From a virus: a DNA stretch of 64,000 nucleotides. The stretch covers positions 1 to 64,000 of IMG/VR virus record IMGVR_UViG_3300028490_000005. One strand, given 5' to 3'. The notes below the pieces were generated by a model, which saw only the letters and a list, made by a program, of their open reading frames with translations, was not told the origin of the DNA and did not search any database. Made by a program: the position numbers and the translations under genes. Position 1 is the first letter of the stretch. The number at the start of each line of letters is the position of its first letter. Positions 32,007-39,715 of this stretch are shown one piece after another.

Positions 32007-32398
32007 TAGAAAAATTGTTTGATAAATACAATGAGTTTATAAAATTTGAAACCATTGATATTGAAGATAGGCTCAGACGACACACCGAAATCTTGGGCTT
32101 CTATCAATCAACATTTTACACCATGAAACAAAAACATACTAAATATTCATTTGAATTGGATAGACAATGGCAAGAAAAATACCTCTACTATAAAAACGAA
32201 TTCAATATAGTCTTAAACAACAATGAAATTAAGTCCTTTATTGAAAAGGACTTAGAATATTTAGAAATTAAGAGAAAACTTCAAGAAGTGACTGACATTT
32301 TAGAACAAATAGAATTAATCCTGAAAGGGTTGGATTCAATGAGATGGACTATAAAATCTATAATTGATTGGGAAAAATTTAAGGCTGGTCAGTTCTAA
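31997..32398 (+). CDS. uvsY: Recombination mediator UvsY-like
   Basis: 133 residues, size and helical character of T4 UvsY (137 aa). The C-terminal 'SMRWTIKSIIDWEKFKAGQF' aligns with the T4 ending (KSRGFAIKHIQDMRAFEAGK), and the central coiled region matches in length. UvsY loads UvsX recombinase onto gp32-covered single-stranded DNA. Starts at TTG 31997 with GAGGAA seven bases upstream. It is followed by an ATTAAATA late box overlapping its stop. Confidence 0.75.
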   Translation: MGLIEKLFDKYNEFIKFETIDIEDRLRRHTEILGFYQSTFYTMKQKHTKYSFELDRQWQEKYLYYKNEFNIVLNNNEIKSFIEKDLEYLEIKRKLQEVTDILEQIELILKGLDSMRWTIKSIIDWEKFKAGQF

Positions 32399-32405
32399 TT
32401 AAATA
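32398..32405 (+). promoter_or_regulatory. Late-type promoter box ATTAAATA
   Basis: ATTAAATA-ACT starts the operon of small tagged proteins; 23 bases to the first ATG, same geometry as at 6659. Confidence 0.6.
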
Positions 32406-32427
32406 ACTAAAACAACTAGGAGTTTTA

Positions 32428-32667
32428 ATGTTAAAACAAATCATAGAAAAAATTACAAATGAAGTTATGTGCCCAGAAGCTAGATCTTTTGCATCTAAAT
32501 TGGCAAAGAAGAGTGGTATGGTAACTATTAAGTGTAAAAAGACTGGGGATGAATTTGAAGTTGATTCAGATGCGAGCATTTTAGGTGGTTGGGTTTCAGC
32601 CAAAGGCAGTGATGGTAAATCAACTGATATAGATCTTTGTGGTAATAAAGATTATAAATTCGCATAA
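32428..32667 (+). CDS. Small tagged protein 1 (putative packaged head protein)
   Basis: 79 residues beginning MLKQIIEKITNEVMC. The first seven residues carry the M-L-(K/R)-x-I-(I/V/L)-E tag repeated in the following genes; I-I-E suits T4-type prohead protease cleavage after (I/L)-x-E. The rest is Lys/Asp-rich with two cysteines and a Gly-rich centre. AGGAG ribosome site. Function inferred only from the tag. Confidence 0.7.
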   Translation: MLKQIIEKITNEVMCPEARSFASKLAKKSGMVTIKCKKTGDEFEVDSDASILGGWVSAKGSDGKSTDIDLCGNKDYKFA

Positions 32668-32676
32668 GGTATTGTA

Positions 32677-32937
32677 ATGTTAAAAGAAATCTTAGAAAAA
32701 TCAAATGAAGTGAAAGATAAGAAAGCTTACGAAAAGATTTATAAAGACATCATTGAATACATGGAAGAAGTGATTGCATATAGAGAAAAGATGAAATCTC
32801 GTGGTGATAAATTGGATGAATTATATAAAGAACAAACTGGGAAGTCTATTTTGTTCCAAAGTCTCTATAATGGTAGTGTTATCACTAAAGATGATATTGA
32901 TAATTTGAAAAAATTATCTAAGAAGAGGTTATCGTAA
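32677..32937 (+). CDS. Small tagged protein 2
   Basis: 86 residues beginning MLKEILEKSNEVK, then a strongly helical, Lys/Glu-rich coiled-coil-like region. One-base overlap with the next gene. Tag ends I-L-E, a protease-type site. Confidence 0.7.
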   Translation: MLKEILEKSNEVKDKKAYEKIYKDIIEYMEEVIAYREKMKSRGDKLDELYKEQTGKSILFQSLYNGSVITKDDIDNLKKLSKKRLS

Positions 32938-33128
32938 TGTTAAGAGAAATAGTAGAAGCCATTTCTTACGGTAACGTTAAGCAAAGACACGGGGCGTATA
33001 TCTTTCATTTTGATGGAGATACAATTACTATGGTAGATAAAGCTGGTAAGGTGATGGGCACTAAAAAATCCCCTTCTTTAGCATCAGTCCATACTAAAGC
33101 TATGACAAAAGAATTTGGTGGTAAGTAA
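32937..33128 (+). CDS. Small tagged protein 3
   Basis: 63 residues beginning MLREIVEAIS, followed by a beta-rich basic body (KQRHGAYIFHFDGD). TAATG overlaps at both ends show tight coupling. Confidence 0.7.
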   Translation: MLREIVEAISYGNVKQRHGAYIFHFDGDTITMVDKAGKVMGTKKSPSLASVHTKAMTKEFGGK

Positions 33129-33310
33129 TGTTAAGAGAAATAGTAGAGGGTGCAGACTGGGGTGAAGATGCTGAATTAACATTTTCAAAAATCATGAAGA
33201 TAGTTGATGACATTAATTCTAAGATAAGTTCTGCTAAATTAGACGCAAGAACTTACCAAACACTAGAAAAAGCTAAACAAGAGCTTGAGAAAGCGTTAAG
33301 GAGAATGTAA
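33128..33310 (+). CDS. Small tagged protein 4
   Basis: 60 residues beginning MLREIVEGADWG, then an amphipathic helix pair with many Lys/Glu. One-base overlaps on both sides. Confidence 0.7.
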   Translation: MLREIVEGADWGEDAELTFSKIMKIVDDINSKISSAKLDARTYQTLEKAKQELEKALRRM

Positions 33311-33609
33311 TGATTAGAGAAATAGTAGAAGGGTTGGGATTAGCTTCTGGTTCTAATTATTCGTACTTGAGTGGGAATAAAGATAACCGTCCAACTGGGA
33401 TTTTAGTTCACACAAAAAGTGAGCGTGGTTCAATAAAGATCGCGTCAGAAGTAGAGAAAAGAGGACTTAAGTCTGAAATTCGTGACGGTAAGAAACAAAT
33501 TGAAATATACGCAAGTCATTATAGTGATGAGGAAAAATCTTATTTATCTAATATCATCGCTGGAGATGAATTAGATAAATTAATTAAAAAGATAGAAATA
33601 TTAAACTAA
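33310..33609 (+). CDS. Small tagged protein 5
   Basis: 99 residues beginning MIREIVEGLGLASG. The basic body includes 'GILVHTKSERGSIKIAS' and ends in a helical 'DKLIKKIEIL'. One-base overlap with the preceding stop. Confidence 0.7.
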   Translation: MIREIVEGLGLASGSNYSYLSGNKDNRPTGILVHTKSERGSIKIASEVEKRGLKSEIRDGKKQIEIYASHYSDEEKSYLSNIIAGDELDKLIKKIEILN

Positions 33610-33627
33610 AAATTCAAGGAGAATGTA

Positions 33628-33684
33628 ATGAGAGATATAGTATTTTGTGGTGAAGAAATCTTAAAAGAAGGAGGAGACGCATAA
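33628..33684 (+). CDS. Mini-gene of 18 codons
   Basis: MRDIVFCGEEILKEGGDA, preceded by AAGGAG six bases before its ATG and overlapping the next gene by one base. Its start resembles a shortened tag. The strong ribosome site argues that it is translated, either as a peptide or to couple the next gene. Confidence 0.5.
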   Translation: MRDIVFCGEEILKEGGDA

Positions 33685-33899
33685 TGTTAAAAGAAATTAT
33701 AGAAAAAATCGAAGAAAAAGATATGATCAATCTTGGTGATTTTGAAAACCAAAAACATAAGAAATTGATTGATGAAGATTCAGATTATCAAAAATTCTTT
33801 CAGAAAAAGCTTAAGTCTTGGGGTGTAAAATCACCAGCTGAACTTGATAAAGAAAAGAGAAAGAAATTCTTTACTGAAATCGAAAAGGATTGGAAGTAA
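33684..33899 (+). CDS. Small tagged protein 6, 'KSPAELD...FF' family
   Basis: 71 residues beginning MLKEIIEKIEEKD. The C-terminal 'WGVKSPAELDKEKRKKFF' resembles a short motif I recall at the ends of head/scaffold-associated proteins of other T4-like phages. GGAGG ribosome site. Confidence 0.7.
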   Translation: MLKEIIEKIEEKDMINLGDFENQKHKKLIDEDSDYQKFFQKKLKSWGVKSPAELDKEKRKKFFTEIEKDWK

Positions 33900-33900
33900 A

Positions 33901-34194
33901 GTGTTAAGAGAAATTTTAGAGGAGCTTGAAATTGATGAGCTTAAGGGAAATATTGACCCAAAGGCTAAGAAACATGCTAAGATAGTTTCAAAAGCTAGAG
34001 CGAAAGTAAAATGCTCCGGAAATAATACTCCCTCTAAAATTAAAGACACTGGGACATCTGTTCGTTTCAAGTGTACTCCCAAAGACAAAACAAAGGCTAG
34101 AAAGATGGTAAAGGTTAGGAAGAAATTCAATAAGACCTCTGCAGGAAAGAAAGCCGTGAAAGTATCAAAACTTACAAAGAAATTTAGAAAATAG
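33901..34194 (+). CDS. Small tagged protein 7, very basic (DNA-condensing candidate)
   Basis: 97 residues from GTG 33901 (GGAAG upstream), beginning MLREILEELEIDEL, so the same tag. After it the chain is extremely Lys-rich with 'KAKKHAKIVSKARAKVK' and 'KKFNKTSAGKKAVK' runs. An in-frame ATG at 33844 is disfavoured because it would bury the tag. The charge suggests binding packaged DNA, like T4 internal proteins. Confidence 0.72.
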   Translation: MLREILEELEIDELKGNIDPKAKKHAKIVSKARAKVKCSGNNTPSKIKDTGTSVRFKCTPKDKTKARKMVKVRKKFNKTSAGKKAVKVSKLTKKFRK

Positions 34195-34200
34195 TCCATA

Positions 34201-34234
34201 TTTAAGCAAGGTTTAAGCCAACTTACGGTATAAT
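34201..34234 (+). promoter_or_regulatory. Early promoter cassette
   Basis: TTTAAGC / TTTAAGC, TTACGG, TATAAT 34229-34234, shared leader up to ATG 34261. Confidence 0.85.
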
Positions 34235-34260
34235 AGAGTATAAAGTTTGAAAGGCTTGAT

Positions 34261-34992
34261 ATGACTATCCAACTACCAAAATTCACATTACTAGAGAAGT
34301 TATCTACTTCTGACGCAATATCTTGTTGCGATCGTTGTGAACGTGAAATCAAAAACTCATACATTATTAGAAATAACGAAGATAACTCTGTACACAACTA
34401 TGGTTCTGGATGTGCTAAGCACGTTATGGGAATTTCAATTACAGAAGTTGTTGAGCAAAATAAAGCTTATGACGAAGACCAAAAAAGAATAGCACGTGAA
34501 GCCGATCAAGAAGCTATGGGTAGAACTTACATACAATCGTTTAATGAAGCTAATCCTAAAATGCTTAAGTTTATTGCTGAAGGTGCTACTGACAACAATT
34601 TCCTTTCTGACATGAAGAAGCGTATAGAGGAAACGGGTTCATTGACTGATGGGCAGTTTCACGCTGTGTATCGTATGATGTTACCTTTCGCTCAACTTGA
34701 CGACAAAGTTAAGGACATGAAAGTGTACCCTTCAAAGATTAATGCTCAAGAGGGTCAATGGGGTTGGTCTTATACAGTAACATGTATTACTGAAAACGAT
34801 GAGAAAGTTCGTATATTCTTTTCATCATTGAATTTGGCTAACGGTGACCTCCTTGAAAAATGTGGTGTGATAGATGGTGATTTATTCCCTTCAAGAATTG
34901 ACAAAGAAAATCCTATATTGGTTTCTGGTTCATTCGATGGGTATAAAATCAAAAGAGCTAAGTTGGCAACTATTAAGCAAGATTTAAACTAA
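34261..34992 (+). CDS. Zinc-finger-like early protein
   Basis: 243 residues; an N-terminal 'CCDRCEREI' plus 'GSGCAKHVMG' about 25 residues later gives a Cys/His zinc site, followed by helical and beta regions. Strong early promoter and leader. A similar N terminus is common among uncharacterised phage proteins. Function unknown. Confidence 0.75.
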   Translation: MTIQLPKFTLLEKLSTSDAISCCDRCEREIKNSYIIRNNEDNSVHNYGSGCAKHVMGISITEVVEQNKAYDEDQKRIAREADQEAMGRTYIQSFNEANPKMLKFIAEGATDNNFLSDMKKRIEETGSLTDGQFHAVYRMMLPFAQLDDKVKDMKVYPSKINAQEGQWGWSYTVTCITENDEKVRIFFSSLNLANGDLLEKCGVIDGDLFPSRIDKENPILVSGSFDGYKIKRAKLATIKQDLN

Positions 34993-35005
34993 CTTAGGGT
35001 ATAAT
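34973..35005 (+). promoter_or_regulatory. Early-type promoter
   Basis: TTAAGC / TTTAAAC, TTAGGG, TATAAT at 35000-35005, overlapping the end of the preceding gene. Confidence 0.65.
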
Positions 35006-35028
35006 GAATAAAATTGGTAAGGAATGAA

Positions 35029-35364
35029 ATGATTAAATTGATAAAGGCTAAATATTCTGGTCACAGTGTGGTATCTAAATTGGAACTGTTAATTGGAACC
35101 GAAGGATTATCGTATTTTAAAGAAGATATAGTTAATTTCGAAGATTACGACGCCACAAAAACGAATGTCTTGGTATTCGACTATTCACCAATTAAACAAG
35201 GTAAAATATTAATTAAAGTACCAAATGGTGTGTGGGAAGTTTTAAAAATGAATTCTAAGATTTTCAATAGACTTAAAAAATTGGTAGATTATAAAGAACC
35301 ACATTCTTCTGTAAAAAGTAATTGGTTGAGTTCAATTCGCTCATCATCAGTCACCGAGTTTTAA
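35029..35364 (+). CDS. Small basic protein upstream of UvsW
   Basis: 111 residues from ATG 35029 (AAGGA upstream). Lys-rich with aromatic residues; no recognised domain. Confidence 0.65.
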   Translation: MIKLIKAKYSGHSVVSKLELLIGTEGLSYFKEDIVNFEDYDATKTNVLVFDYSPIKQGKILIKVPNGVWEVLKMNSKIFNRLKKLVDYKEPHSSVKSNWLSSIRSSSVTEF

Positions 35365-35392
35365 GTCAATCTTAAGGTAAATTTAATATAAT
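35360..35392 (+). promoter_or_regulatory. Early-type promoter for uvsW
   Basis: TTTAAG / CTTAAGG and TATAAT at 35387-35392; the first element contains the preceding stop. Confidence 0.65.
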
Positions 35393-35421
35393 AGTTCATA
35401 AATTAATGAAAGGACTATTAT

Positions 35422-37116
35422 GTGTTAATAAAAGATAGAGATGAAAGTTACTCGATTTTATCATTCGAAAATCACTCAAACAGTGAAGCTATAGAGCTGA
35501 GAGTTAAGCTTATGGATGACTTATCAGTATTTGTTGATGGATATAAATTCAGTCCTAAATTCAGAGCTGGTGTGTGGGACGGAAAGAAATACTACTTCAA
35601 GATGCAAGTAGATATGTCAATGCAAATACCAAAAGGCTTGGCGGAAACTATATCGAAACGGTATGCTCAGCACTTAGATGAACCATATGAACCAATCAAC
35701 AAACCAACACCATACCCAAAGGAAGTTGTCGAAAGTCACATAGAATCATTAAAATTACCATTTGAACCATACGATTATCAAATTGATTCGCTCTATGAAG
35801 TATTAGAAAATCCTAGAAGGATTTTGGTGGCAGCGACTGGTGCGGGTAAATCACTAATAATATACATAATAATGACATTTTTTGAAGCTCAAAATATGAA
35901 AGGATTATTGATTGTTCCAAATGTTGGTTTGGCTGAACAAATGCGGACGGATTTTATAAGTTATGGAATGAGTGATGAAGAAGTAGATAAACGACTTCAT
36001 ACAATATTCGCTGGTAAAGAAAAAACATTCAGAAAACCGATGACAGTAACTACTTGGCAATCAGCCGTCCTTATGGATTCATCACATTTCGATCAATTAA
36101 ATTATGTGATTGTCGATGAAGCTCACCTAGCAACTGGGGAAAGTTTACAAAAATTATTAGCAGTGTCAAGGAATTGTACATATAAAATTGGATTAACTGG
36201 AACTCTACCAAAAACTTATGAAGGTAGGTTCACACTATCAGCTACTCTTGGTAAAAGTGCTAAGATGATTACTCCTCAAGGTTTAATTGAAAGAGGGTTG
36301 GCTACACCAGTTACAATCATTACTGCTTATTTGAATTACAGTATCGCTGATAAAAAGAAAGTTAAGGTATTAAAAAATTACCAAAAGGAAATAAAATTTC
36401 TCGAGGAACATCAAGGTCGTAACGACTTTATTGCCAAACTAGCAATTCAAGCAACCAAGAAATATGGAAATACATTGATGATGTATAGTTCAATTCAACA
36501 TGGAACGAATTTGTTAGGATTTGTCCTTTCCAATAAATTCAACATAGACACACCAACAATTCTAGAAAAGGTTACTCCGAAAAGAGTTGCGGAAGCTAAG
36601 GAAGCTTGTTCAGACGCCGAAGGATTGTTTGTATTGACTAAGCTCACACCAAAGGATATCAAAACTCTGAGTAAATACTATTCAGGCTCCGAAATAACCA
36701 ATATAAAAGTCCTGAGTGATTATCACATATACTTGATAAAAGGAAGTATTGAGGGAGAGGTGAGAAATGAAATCAGGGCATTGTTGGAGAAGGTTGATGA
36801 TGCTATTTTAATTGGTTCAGCACAAACTGTTTCCACTGGTATGAATATTAAGAGATTGCACAACATATTCCTGACAAGCAGTACAAAATCATCGATTAGA
36901 TTGAATCAAACTATTGGACGTGGTATGAGATTACATGGTGAAAAGAAAATGATGAGATTCTTTGACTTTATTGATGATTTTAGTACAAAGACGAAAAGAG
37001 GTAAGGTCACTAACAAAAACTATACTCTGAAACACAGTTATGAAAGATTGAACGAATACCTGGAACACGGGTATCCAATTAAAGAATTAGAAATAAATAT
37101 AAAGGAAGACGATTGA
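35422..37116 (+). CDS. uvsW: UvsW-type SF2 helicase
   Basis: 564 residues from GTG 35422. N-terminal UvsW DNA-binding domain ('KFSPKFRAGVWDGK' near residue 42), Q-like 'PYDYQIDSLYE' near 115, Walker A 'AATGAGKS' near 137, DEAH box near 232, motif III 'GLTGTLP' near 255 and motif VI 'TIGRGMRLHG' near 495. UvsW unwinds R-loops and branch-migrates recombination intermediates, moving T4 from origin-dependent to recombination-dependent replication. Between motifs Ia-IV of the second domain there is an extra segment (about residues 375-445) not present in T4 UvsW as I recall it. Confidence 0.92.
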   Translation: MLIKDRDESYSILSFENHSNSEAIELRVKLMDDLSVFVDGYKFSPKFRAGVWDGKKYYFKMQVDMSMQIPKGLAETISKRYAQHLDEPYEPINKPTPYPKEVVESHIESLKLPFEPYDYQIDSLYEVLENPRRILVAATGAGKSLIIYIIMTFFEAQNMKGLLIVPNVGLAEQMRTDFISYGMSDEEVDKRLHTIFAGKEKTFRKPMTVTTWQSAVLMDSSHFDQLNYVIVDEAHLATGESLQKLLAVSRNCTYKIGLTGTLPKTYEGRFTLSATLGKSAKMITPQGLIERGLATPVTIITAYLNYSIADKKKVKVLKNYQKEIKFLEEHQGRNDFIAKLAIQATKKYGNTLMMYSSIQHGTNLLGFVLSNKFNIDTPTILEKVTPKRVAEAKEACSDAEGLFVLTKLTPKDIKTLSKYYSGSEITNIKVLSDYHIYLIKGSIEGEVRNEIRALLEKVDDAILIGSAQTVSTGMNIKRLHNIFLTSSTKSSIRLNQTIGRGMRLHGEKKMMRFFDFIDDFSTKTKRGKVTNKNYTLKHSYERLNEYLEHGYPIKELEINIKEDD

Positions 37117-37721
37117 GAATTAAAAAACAACAACGTGGGCTGATATTGTGGGAAAATAAATATCAACATTATATATGGGAAATTTTAATGAAAGATGAAA
37201 TTGATTGTGGTTTCTGGTCAAATGCTAAATTCGATACATTCCCATATATGACAGCAAATAGTTTTGTATTTCCTAAAAAACCAGGAATTTCATTCCCACC
37301 AAGTATGACCAGCTTCAATTTCATTAGTAAAGTGTTCATTGAAGATAAGGGATATTTTGTTGCCATGTTAGTGAAATTAATTGAAAGATATGATCTTTCA
37401 ATAGAGGACATGAAACGACTATCATTTCATGCAGATTCTTTTATATCAATAGATTTTATGGATAACAATTCAGACTATCGTAGAGTTCAGGTGTCGTATT
37501 TTGACCCCATGGATAGAAACATAACTGATTCACATAGAGAAATGATGCTCACTGAATACGCTTATTTTAAGAATTTAGGTGTTGATATGAAAGAAGTGGC
37601 TGATGTTATTAAACATGAACCATTAACAGTCCTACAAACTCGTAAGATTTTATTGAGAATGGGAGAAATCACCAGAAAAAGCGTAGACCTGAATGAAGTG
37701 GCTGAATTAAGTCAATCTTAA
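37113..37721 (+). CDS. Hypothetical protein between uvsW and the clamp gene
   Basis: 202 residues from TTG 37113, overlapping uvsW by four bases. Aromatic-rich N-terminal half ('GFWSNAKFDTFPYMTANSF') and a helical C-terminal part. Conserved position in the replication block suggests a DNA-transaction role, but no domain is recognised. Confidence 0.7.
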   Translation: MRIKKQQRGLILWENKYQHYIWEILMKDEIDCGFWSNAKFDTFPYMTANSFVFPKKPGISFPPSMTSFNFISKVFIEDKGYFVAMLVKLIERYDLSIEDMKRLSFHADSFISIDFMDNNSDYRRVQVSYFDPMDRNITDSHREMMLTEYAYFKNLGVDMKEVADVIKHEPLTVLQTRKILLRMGEITRKSVDLNEVAELSQS

Positions 37722-37738
37722 GGTTATAATATTATAAT
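37707..37738 (+). promoter_or_regulatory. Early-type promoter for the clamp gene
   Basis: TTAAG / CTTAAGG and TATAAT at 37733-37738. Confidence 0.65.
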
Positions 37739-37762
37739 AACAAATACAAAAGGAGAAATAAA

Positions 37763-38464
37763 TTGTTAAACACACAAACTAGAAAGGGTCTTAAGACCTT
37801 AACAACCGTTGGAAATACTGCTATCGTACGATATCCTTGGACATCTGTACTACAAAAGAATAAATCATTAATTGCTTTCATTAATATGGAAGAATATGGT
37901 GAAGAACCATTTGAGGAATTTGGGTTAGAAAGTATGAGCGAATTCTTAAGCTTAGTCGACTTCTATAACGACCCTGAAATTTCAGAGGAAGATGGTATTA
38001 TATCTATCGAATCTGGTAAATATCACCAAAAATATGGTACTTCTGATTTAGATACTATGAAATCATTTGATGTTAAGATTACTACTCTAGAAAAAATGTC
38101 TGCTGCTCCGGAAGTAATTGCATTCGATATATCACAAGATGAACTTGTTAGATTTAAGAAAATTGCATCTCTTACTAAGGCAACAAACTTAGTTGTTTCT
38201 GGTAACACGGAAGGTGAGAGTACGCTTACAATTTGTAAGTTGGATAGATCTAAGAATATGTCCGATGAGAGTACGTCCGAATTCCCTATGTCAGTATCTA
38301 AAAATATTAATATATCATTTGATGTACAAAACTTCATGAAATTACCAGATAAAACTTATTCAGTTAGTATCAAACAATCAGAAACTACTGGGAATTGTAT
38401 ATCGATTTGGGAAGTAGATGACGAACCAATTAGTATCGTCGTAAGCGTTTCGGATGTTTACTAA
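37763..38464 (+). CDS. 45: Sliding clamp, gp45-like
   Basis: 233 residues, close to T4 gp45 (228 aa), with the alternating beta-strand pattern of a PCNA-type clamp and an acidic surface. Recognisable segments include 'LSLVDFYNDPEI' (T4 has a similar FLSVVSL-type stretch) near residue 54 and the terminal 'EVDDEPISIVVSVSDVY'. It encircles DNA and tethers polymerase; in T4 it also activates late transcription. Starts at TTG 37763 with AGGAG seven bases upstream. It is the expected partner of the shared DEWL-type tails described below. Confidence 0.82.
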   Translation: MLNTQTRKGLKTLTTVGNTAIVRYPWTSVLQKNKSLIAFINMEEYGEEPFEEFGLESMSEFLSLVDFYNDPEISEEDGIISIESGKYHQKYGTSDLDTMKSFDVKITTLEKMSAAPEVIAFDISQDELVRFKKIASLTKATNLVVSGNTEGESTLTICKLDRSKNMSDESTSEFPMSVSKNINISFDVQNFMKLPDKTYSVSIKQSETTGNCISIWEVDDEPISIVVSVSDVY

Positions 38465-38485
38465 ATATTGTTAAATATTTGGTAA

Positions 38486-38507
38486 AAAGACCATTTTTAT
38501 GGTCTTT
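38486..38507 (+). terminator. Hairpin terminator between clamp and SSB genes
   Basis: Perfect nine-base stem AAAGACCAT / ATGGTCTTT with a TTTT loop, 21 bases after the clamp stop. Only the three T of the stem follow, so termination may be partial. Confidence 0.65.
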
Positions 38508-38511
38508 CCAC

Positions 38512-38519
38512 ATTAAATA
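38512..38519 (+). promoter_or_regulatory. Late-type promoter box ATTAAATA
   Basis: ATTAAATA-GTA directly after the terminator, the likely promoter for the SSB transcript with its repeat-rich leader. Confidence 0.55.
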
Positions 38520-38534
38520 GTAATGTAACTCATA

Positions 38535-38555
38535 ATGGAGGATATCGAAATGTAA
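38535..38555 (+). other. Minicistron MEDIEM in the SSB leader
   Basis: ATG GAG GAT ATC GAA ATG TAA, six codons plus stop, at the head of the repeat array. It may be incidental; a GGAG overlaps its second codon. Confidence 0.25.
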
Positions 38556-38645
38556 CGAGAAATACGAAAAAACGAAAAACACGAAAAACGGAAAAGAGTC
38601 ATACGAAAAATACGAAAAATACGAAAAAATACGGAGAAACGAAAA
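38554..38645 (+). repeat. ACGAAAAA tandem array, candidate gp32 translational operator
   Basis: About nine imperfect copies of (T)ACGAAAA(A) fill the 90 bases before the SSB start codon and include its ribosome site (CGGAG). The array lacks G/C pairing potential, so the RNA would be unstructured. T4 gp32 represses its own message by binding cooperatively to such an unstructured leader. Confidence 0.7.
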
Positions 38646-39713
38646 ATGGGAAAATATAACTGGGATAACCTGAAAGGAAATTTACAAAAAGGTGTTGGTG
38701 AAAAAACACAAAACGACTTCAATGATCCACGAGAGTGGAAACTACAAAGAGATGAAAATGATAACGGTACAGCAGTAATTAGATTGCTTCCAGGTAAAGG
38801 TGGAGACACTCCTGCAGTAGTACGAGTTTACGAACATTCACTCAGATTCTTCAACAAACAATCAAACAAATATAGATGGTTCATCGAATCTTCCCCATCA
38901 AGTATCAAAAAAGACTGTCCTGTAAGTCAAGCATGGTATGAATTAGGTGATGTTGGTACGGATGAAGCTAAGAAAATGCAAGAAGCATTTAAGCGTTCTA
39001 CAAAATTTGTGTCTAATATTCTTGTGGTGAATGACCCTATGAATCCAGAAAACAATGGTAAAATCTTCTATTGGAAGTACGGTGTTAAATTATTCGATAA
39101 GTTCCAGTCTGTTCTTGAACTAACTGAACAACAAATTAAGGTTGGTAAGAAGCCAATTCAATTATTCGACCCTGAAGACGGTGCTGATATCATACTTGAA
39201 ATAGCAAAAGTTGGTAACTTCTTGAACTATGACGGTACTACAATTGAAACTCCTTCAAGAGCATTCGATACAGACGAAGAAATGGATGAAGCAGTGCTTG
39301 AAAAATGTTTCGACTTAACTGAATTTATCAGCGAAGATTACTACAAACCATACAGTGAATTGAAAAAGAAACTTGCGTGGGTAATTGAAAAGCAACCAAT
39401 CGAATCTTTCTTAATTGAAAATGGTTCACAAGTGATTACTGAACTTTATAAAAAGAATGCATCAACAGACAACTCATCTTCTGAAGATAGAGAAACTTCT
39501 AGTATGCCCAGCACTTCTTATACACCAAAAACTAAAAAAGCTCCAGAGCCCACAGTTGAAGTGAACGAAGATCCTGCAGTAGAGGAAACTCCTGAAGCAG
39601 TTGAAAAGCCAGTAGTAAAGAAGCCAACAGTTGAGAAAAAAGCTACTAAAGCAAAACCTCAAGGTGAAACAGAAGAAGATATGGACATACTAGCAATGCT
39701 AGATGATATGTAA
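38646..39713 (+). CDS. 32: Single-stranded DNA-binding protein, gp32-like
   Basis: 355 residues (T4 gp32 is 301). Basic N-terminal domain with 'NDNGTAVIRLLPGKG' near residue 37, a core with 'SPSSIKKDCPVSQAW' near 85 (the T4 core has a His-Cys3 zinc site; here one Cys is clear), 'NPENNGKIFYWKYGVKLFDK' near 137, and a long Pro/Glu/Lys-rich linker ending in an acidic tip MDILAMLDDM. The acidic tail recruits replication proteins. The gene is preceded by a terminator, late-type box and the ACGAAAA array. Confidence 0.88.
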   Translation: MGKYNWDNLKGNLQKGVGEKTQNDFNDPREWKLQRDENDNGTAVIRLLPGKGGDTPAVVRVYEHSLRFFNKQSNKYRWFIESSPSSIKKDCPVSQAWYELGDVGTDEAKKMQEAFKRSTKFVSNILVVNDPMNPENNGKIFYWKYGVKLFDKFQSVLELTEQQIKVGKKPIQLFDPEDGADIILEIAKVGNFLNYDGTTIETPSRAFDTDEEMDEAVLEKCFDLTEFISEDYYKPYSELKKKLAWVIEKQPIESFLIENGSQVITELYKKNASTDNSSSEDRETSSMPSTSYTPKTKKAPEPTVEVNEDPAVEETPEAVEKPVVKKPTVEKKATKAKPQGETEEDMDILAMLDDM

Positions 39714-39715
39714 TT

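Noticed and set aside
37113-37721. Late sigma factor gp55
   Set aside because: Compared with remembered gp55 sequence features there is no match; it lacks a sigma-2-like basic region.
38554-38645. CRISPR-like or telomere-like repeat
   Set aside because: Units are only 8-9 bases and end exactly at the SSB start codon; a leader-binding array is more likely.
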